From: SURF-24 sp964537965
GTDB lineage: Bacteria; Bacteroidota; Ignavibacteria; Ignavibacteriales; SURF-24
Length of the DNA stretch: 17,436 nt
NCBI GenBank assembly: GCA_964537965.1
Contig: CAZIDB010000093.1
Location: 1 to 17,436 of the forward strand
Direction: 5' to 3'
Position 1 is the first letter of the stretch. Each line of letters opens with the position of its first letter. Position numbers and translations under genes: made by a program. The notes beneath the pieces were generated by a model that saw nothing but the letters and a program-made list of their open reading frames with translations, was not told where the DNA came from and did no database searches. Below, piece after piece: positions 13,901 to 17,436 of this stretch.

Positions 13901-15256
13901 ATGAGGTCAATTCTTTTAATTATTTTAATTACAGCTATGATTACAACACAAGCACAGCAAATATCCGTTCCATATTCACGTTATGTATTACCTAACGGAT
14001 TAACAGTTCTCTTGCACGAAGATCATTCAACGCCAACTGTAAGTGTTAATACCTGGTTTCATGTAGGATCTGCAAATGAAAAACCGGGCAGAACGGGCTT
14101 TGCTCATTTATTTGAACATCTCATGTTTGAGGGTTCGGGAAATGTTCCTGAAGGAAAATTTGACGAATGGCTTGAAGCTGCCGGCGGAGAAAACAACGGA
14201 TCTACAAGCAACGATAGAACAAACTACTGGGAAAATGTTCCTTCAAATGCTTTGGAACTCGCTCTCTTTCTTGACTCTGACAGGATGGGCTATTTAATTA
14301 ATGCTATGACACAGGAGAAACTTGACGGACAAAGAGACGTTGTTAAAAATGAAAAACGCCAGAGTTACGACAATGCTCCTTATGGTCAATCTGAAGAAAT
14401 AATTTACAAGAATCTTTATCCTGCAGGTCATCCTTATAATTGGACAACAATCGGTTCAATGGCAGATTTAAGCGCAGCAAGTTTTGAAGATGTTGTTGAA
14501 TTTTTCAAACTCTATTATGCGCCAAACAATGCATGCTTATCAATTGCGGGAGATATTAAAACAGGTGAAGCGATAAAACTTGTTGAGAAGTGGTTCGGAG
14601 AAATACCTAAAGGAAAACCTGTACCAATGATTGATCCCGTGCCGGCGCAACTTAATGAAGAAAAAATTATAACTCTTGAAGATAAAGTACAATTACCAAG
14701 ATTGTACATTAACTGGATATCCCCGGCCCAGTACACACCTGGCGATGCGGAAATGGATATTCTCGGCGCAATATTATCAAGAGGGAAAAATTCAAGGCTT
14801 TATAACAAACTTGTTTATGAACTCCAGATAGCGCAGGATGTTTTTGCTTATCAAAGTTCGGGAAAAATTTCATCTCAGTTTATGATAGTAGCAACCGCAA
14901 GAGCAGGTCATTCCTTAGATGAAATAATGAAAGTTATTCAGGATGAGATAGATAAAATTAAAAATGAACCGCCGTCAGAAAGGGAAATTCAAAGAGCAGT
15001 AAACCAATATGAAGCTGCTTTTCTTGATGCGCTTGAACGATGCGGCGGCTTTGGTGGCAAAGCTGATATGCTGAACGGCTATTATTATTTAACCGGCAAT
15101 CCGGATTATTTTAATGAGGATTTATCCCGCTACAAAGCCCTTAGCGCAAAAGATATTCAGGCGGTTGCCAATACGTATTTGCCCAATGAAGGCAGAGTAA
15201 TTTTAAGTGTTGTTCCAAACGGTAAAACTGATTTAGCTATTAGGGAGGGCAAATAA
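13901..15256 (+). CDS. M16 family zinc peptidase, catalytic subunit
   Basis: This 451-residue pitrilysin/MPP-like metallopeptidase has a signal peptide at about 1-18, implying a periplasmic location. The zinc motif HXXEH is H69-L-F-E72-H73, and the third ligand is probably E151 in KNEKRQ. The N-terminal M16 domain covers about 25-195 and the C-terminal domain about 200-440. In the C-terminal domain the Arg and Tyr that complete substrate binding in single-chain relatives are absent: the aligned positions are V305 and Q312 in SRLYNKLVYELQIAQ. This pattern is expected for one half of a two-subunit M16 enzyme, with the next gene supplying the missing pair. TGAGG lies 5 nt before ATG. The upstream region is interrupted by the gap. 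Confidence 0.93.
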   Translation: MRSILLIILITAMITTQAQQISVPYSRYVLPNGLTVLLHEDHSTPTVSVNTWFHVGSANEKPGRTGFAHLFEHLMFEGSGNVPEGKFDEWLEAAGGENNGSTSNDRTNYWENVPSNALELALFLDSDRMGYLINAMTQEKLDGQRDVVKNEKRQSYDNAPYGQSEEIIYKNLYPAGHPYNWTTIGSMADLSAASFEDVVEFFKLYYAPNNACLSIAGDIKTGEAIKLVEKWFGEIPKGKPVPMIDPVPAQLNEEKIITLEDKVQLPRLYINWISPAQYTPGDAEMDILGAILSRGKNSRLYNKLVYELQIAQDVFAYQSSGKISSQFMIVATARAGHSLDEIMKVIQDEIDKIKNEPPSEREIQRAVNQYEAAFLDALERCGGFGGKADMLNGYYYLTGNPDYFNEDLSRYKALSAKDIQAVANTYLPNEGRVILSVVPNGKTDLAIREGK

Positions 15257-15257
15257 C

Positions 15258-16715
15258 ATGAAGACGTTAATTAAATTATCTTTAGTAGCAATAATGGTTT
15301 TATTCAATATGAAAAATATAAACGCACAAAAGCCGGACAGATCAAAATTACCCGAGCTTCCGCCGCCAGCTAAACTGGTTCTTCCTGCAATAGAGCAGTT
15401 TGAACTATCTAACGGTTTGAAAGTTTTTTTGATGGCGAAACACGAAGTACCTCTTGTTCAACTAAATCTTATTGTAAAAACAGGCAGCATAAACGACCCT
15501 AAGGATAAAGCAGGTCTTGCTAATATTACTGCTGATATGATGGACGAAGGAGCTGCCGGTAAAAATTCACTGGAATTAGCGGACGCAATAGACTACCTTG
15601 GCGCTAAAATAAATACAAACAGCGACCAGCATTTTACCGGAATTTATCTTCATACCCCACTTTCTAAATTTGATGACGCATTAAAATTGTTTGCAGATAT
15701 TTCGCTTAAACCGGAATTTCCACAGAATGAACTTGAAAGAAAAAAGAAGGAAAGACTGACTACAATTATGCAGTGGTTCGATCAACCTAATGCAATTGCT
15801 TCAGTTTCATTTAGCCAGTTACTTTACGGTAAGGACAACCCTTATGGCAAACCTGCAATCGGGTATGAACAAACAATTAAAAATTTCTCCTCCAACGATT
15901 TAAAGAATTATTATCAGAAATACTTCAAAGCTAATAATGCTTTTATAATTGCAGTCGGAGATATTAAAAAGGAAACGCTTTTAACTAAACTGGAAAATTA
16001 TTTTGGCAAATGGGAAAAAGGTAATGTAACCATTAATGAATTGGAAAAACCGGAACAGGTTAAAACCACAAATATTTGTTTAATTGATAAACCCGGCTCT
16101 GCACAATCAGTAATATATATCGGTAGAATTGGTGCAGCACGCGATACCAAAGATTATTTTGCCGTTTCAATTATGAATACAATTCTCGGCGGATCATTCT
16201 CATCAAGGTTAAACCAGAATTTAAGGGAAACGCATGGTTATACTTACGGTGCCGGATCAAGATTTTTGATGAGATTGTTCCCTGGTCCATTTGTGGCTTC
16301 ATCGCAGGTACAAACTGAAGTAACTGATAAAGCCTTACAGGAATTTTTTAATGAGTTTAAAAGAATAAATGAACCGATTCCCAACGAAGATTTAACAAGA
16401 GGAAAAAATTATCTTGCACTTGGTTATTCTGATAATTTCCAGACAGTATCAGATATATCCGGACAAATAGAAGATCTTGTAAGGTATAATCTTCCGGAAA
16501 ATTATTTTAACGAATATGTAGATAAGATACTTAACGTACCGGCAGATGAAGTTAATAATTCCGCAAAGAAATATATTAATTCAGAACAGATGCTTGTAGT
16601 TGTTGTGGGAGATAAAGCAAAGATTGAGGACGGTATAAAAAAATTAAATCTCGGTGATGTTAAAACTTATTCAATTGAAGATATGCTCGGAAAGGTTCCG
16701 CAATTGACTAATTAG
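15258..16715 (+). CDS. M16 family peptidase-like protein, non-catalytic partner subunit
   Basis: This 485-residue M16 homologue has a signal peptide at about 1-23 (ending INA-Q). The zinc motif is lost: the place of HXXEH reads N89-I-T-A92-D93. The C-terminal domain keeps the Arg/Tyr pair, R323 and Y330, in LRETHGYTYGAG. In heterodimeric bacterial M16B enzymes such a subunit completes the active site of the zinc-bearing partner. Only one base separates its ATG from the stop of the preceding gene, and its ribosome binding site AGGGAGG (15242-15248) lies inside that gene, so the two are translationally coupled. The proline-rich stretch at about 30-45 is a linker before the N-terminal domain. 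Substrates are unknown. Confidence 0.93.
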   Translation: MKTLIKLSLVAIMVLFNMKNINAQKPDRSKLPELPPPAKLVLPAIEQFELSNGLKVFLMAKHEVPLVQLNLIVKTGSINDPKDKAGLANITADMMDEGAAGKNSLELADAIDYLGAKINTNSDQHFTGIYLHTPLSKFDDALKLFADISLKPEFPQNELERKKKERLTTIMQWFDQPNAIASVSFSQLLYGKDNPYGKPAIGYEQTIKNFSSNDLKNYYQKYFKANNAFIIAVGDIKKETLLTKLENYFGKWEKGNVTINELEKPEQVKTTNICLIDKPGSAQSVIYIGRIGAARDTKDYFAVSIMNTILGGSFSSRLNQNLRETHGYTYGAGSRFLMRLFPGPFVASSQVQTEVTDKALQEFFNEFKRINEPIPNEDLTRGKNYLALGYSDNFQTVSDISGQIEDLVRYNLPENYFNEYVDKILNVPADEVNNSAKKYINSEQMLVVVVGDKAKIEDGIKKLNLGDVKTYSIEDMLGKVPQLTN

Positions 16716-16734
16716 ACCAAGTCATTTACTATTT

Positions 16735-16793
16735 CAGCATCCTGGTTTCTAAGTTAATAATATAAGTTAACAAACCAGGACGCTGTTTTATTT
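16735..16793 (+). terminator. Intrinsic terminator after the M16 pair
   Basis: CAGCATCCTGGTTT (16735-16748) pairs with AAACCAGGACGCTG (16772-16785) with one mismatch. The stem is extended by an inner GTTAA/TTAAC pairing and is followed by TTTTATTT. It lies 19 nt after the second M16 stop and separates that operon from the DJ-1/PfpI gene. Confidence 0.85.
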
Positions 16794-16828
16794 CATTTAT
16801 TAGTGATTCTAAAATTAAAGGAGGAAAT

Positions 16829-17410
16829 ATGGCAGCAAAAAAAATTCTCATGCTTGTCGGCGATTTTGTGGAAGATTACGAAGTAATGGTTCCTTTTCAA
16901 TCTTTGCTTATGGTTGGGCATACCGTTCATGCAGTTTGCCCCGGCAAAAAAGCCGGAGAAAAAGTTAGAACAGCAATTCATGATTTTGAAGGCGATCAGA
17001 CTTACAGTGAAAAACCCGGTCATAATTTTGGGCTTAACGCTACATTCGATGAAGTGAAAGCAGAAGATTATGATGCGCTTGTAATTCCAGGCGGACGTGC
17101 ACCTGAGTACCTGCGATTGAATAAATCAGTAATCCAGGTCGTTCGTCATTTTGCAGATAAGAAAAAACCAATTGCCGCAATTTGCCATGGCCCGCAGATA
17201 CTTGCCGCGGCCGGGATTTTAAAAGGATTTAGCTGCAGTGCTTATCCTGCTGTTGGACCCGAAGTAGAAGAAGCAGGAGGAAGATTTGCAGATATACCGG
17301 TAGATAAAGCATATGTGGATGGTAATCTTGTTACTGCTCCTGCCTGGCCGGCTCATCCTGAGTGGATTGCAAAATTTCTGCAGGTGCTTGGCACTAAAAT
17401 AGAACTTTAG
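16829..17410 (+). CDS. DJ-1/PfpI family protein
   Basis: This 193-residue protein has the DJ-1/PfpI (class I glutamine amidotransferase-like) fold and covers the whole domain. The nucleophile elbow is C119-H120 in AAICHGPQ. The conserved acidic residue near the N-terminus is probably E15 in GDFVEDYE, and the strand VIPGGRAPEYLR precedes the elbow. The C-terminal run TAPAWPAHPEW is typical of the PfpI/plant DJ-1D-like branch. Members have been assigned protease, glyoxalase-III-like or deglycase activities; the sequence does not decide between them. No signal peptide is present, so it is cytoplasmic. It has a very strong AAAGGAGG site (16817-16824) 4 nt before ATG and sits after a terminator, suggesting its own transcript. 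The last 26 bases of the window show nothing. Confidence 0.92.
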   Translation: MAAKKILMLVGDFVEDYEVMVPFQSLLMVGHTVHAVCPGKKAGEKVRTAIHDFEGDQTYSEKPGHNFGLNATFDEVKAEDYDALVIPGGRAPEYLRLNKSVIQVVRHFADKKKPIAAICHGPQILAAAGILKGFSCSAYPAVGPEVEEAGGRFADIPVDKAYVDGNLVTAPAWPAHPEWIAKFLQVLGTKIEL

Positions 17411-17436
17411 TTATAAACAGTCCTTCCTCTTTTAAT

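Overview
The window looks like chromosomal DNA from an AT-rich, Gram-negative, probably non-photosynthetic member of the Bacteroidota/Chlorobi lineage, most likely Ignavibacteria-like. This is inferred from family composition only. The supporting families are a five-helix single-anchor SdhC with SdhA and SdhB, a DUF3078 outer-membrane protein, an OmpA protein with thrombospondin type 3 repeats, and a Prc-type tail-specific protease. Several genes carry a TTGAGG- or GAGG-type ribosome binding site 5-7 nt before ATG. No rRNA, tRNA, CRISPR array or intact insertion sequence is visible.

Layout. 1-3470 (minus): a tightly coupled sdhC-sdhA-sdhB operon for succinate:quinone oxidoreductase, followed downstream by a perfect 11-bp inverted repeat. 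3780-5047 (plus): a DUF3078 beta-barrel gene and mscL. 5156-6775 (plus): an OmpA-family protein with a 23-residue calcium-type repeat array, closed by a strong terminator shared with the convergent gene. 6813-8258 (minus): a membrane protein with three tandem, catalytically eroded tyrosine-phosphatase-like units; I consider this the most novel protein here. 8516-9727 (plus): a stand-alone receiver domain and an endonuclease/exonuclease/phosphatase-fold enzyme 18 nt apart. 9727-9840: a MITE-like element with 21-bp imperfect terminal inverted repeats between convergent genes. 9849-13271 (minus): a Prc/CtpA protease and a CNNM-CBS-CorC membrane protein.

13272-13900 is the only long non-coding stretch. 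It holds two tiny possible ORFs, a compact repeat made of nested hairpins, and a run of exactly 100 N flanked on both sides by the same 55 bases, which looks like an assembly-join artefact. 13901-16715 (plus): two adjacent M16 peptidase genes whose catalytic features are complementary. The first has the zinc site and the second has the Arg/Tyr pair, so they probably form one heterodimeric protease. 16829-17410 (plus): a DJ-1/PfpI-family protein behind a terminator and with its own strong ribosome binding site.

Most of the content is housekeeping: respiration, cell envelope and periplasmic proteolysis. No defence, secretion or biosynthetic system is recognisable. The items most worth a second look are the triple pseudophosphatase membrane protein, the two small repeat elements, the spurious-looking gap and the split M16 active site.
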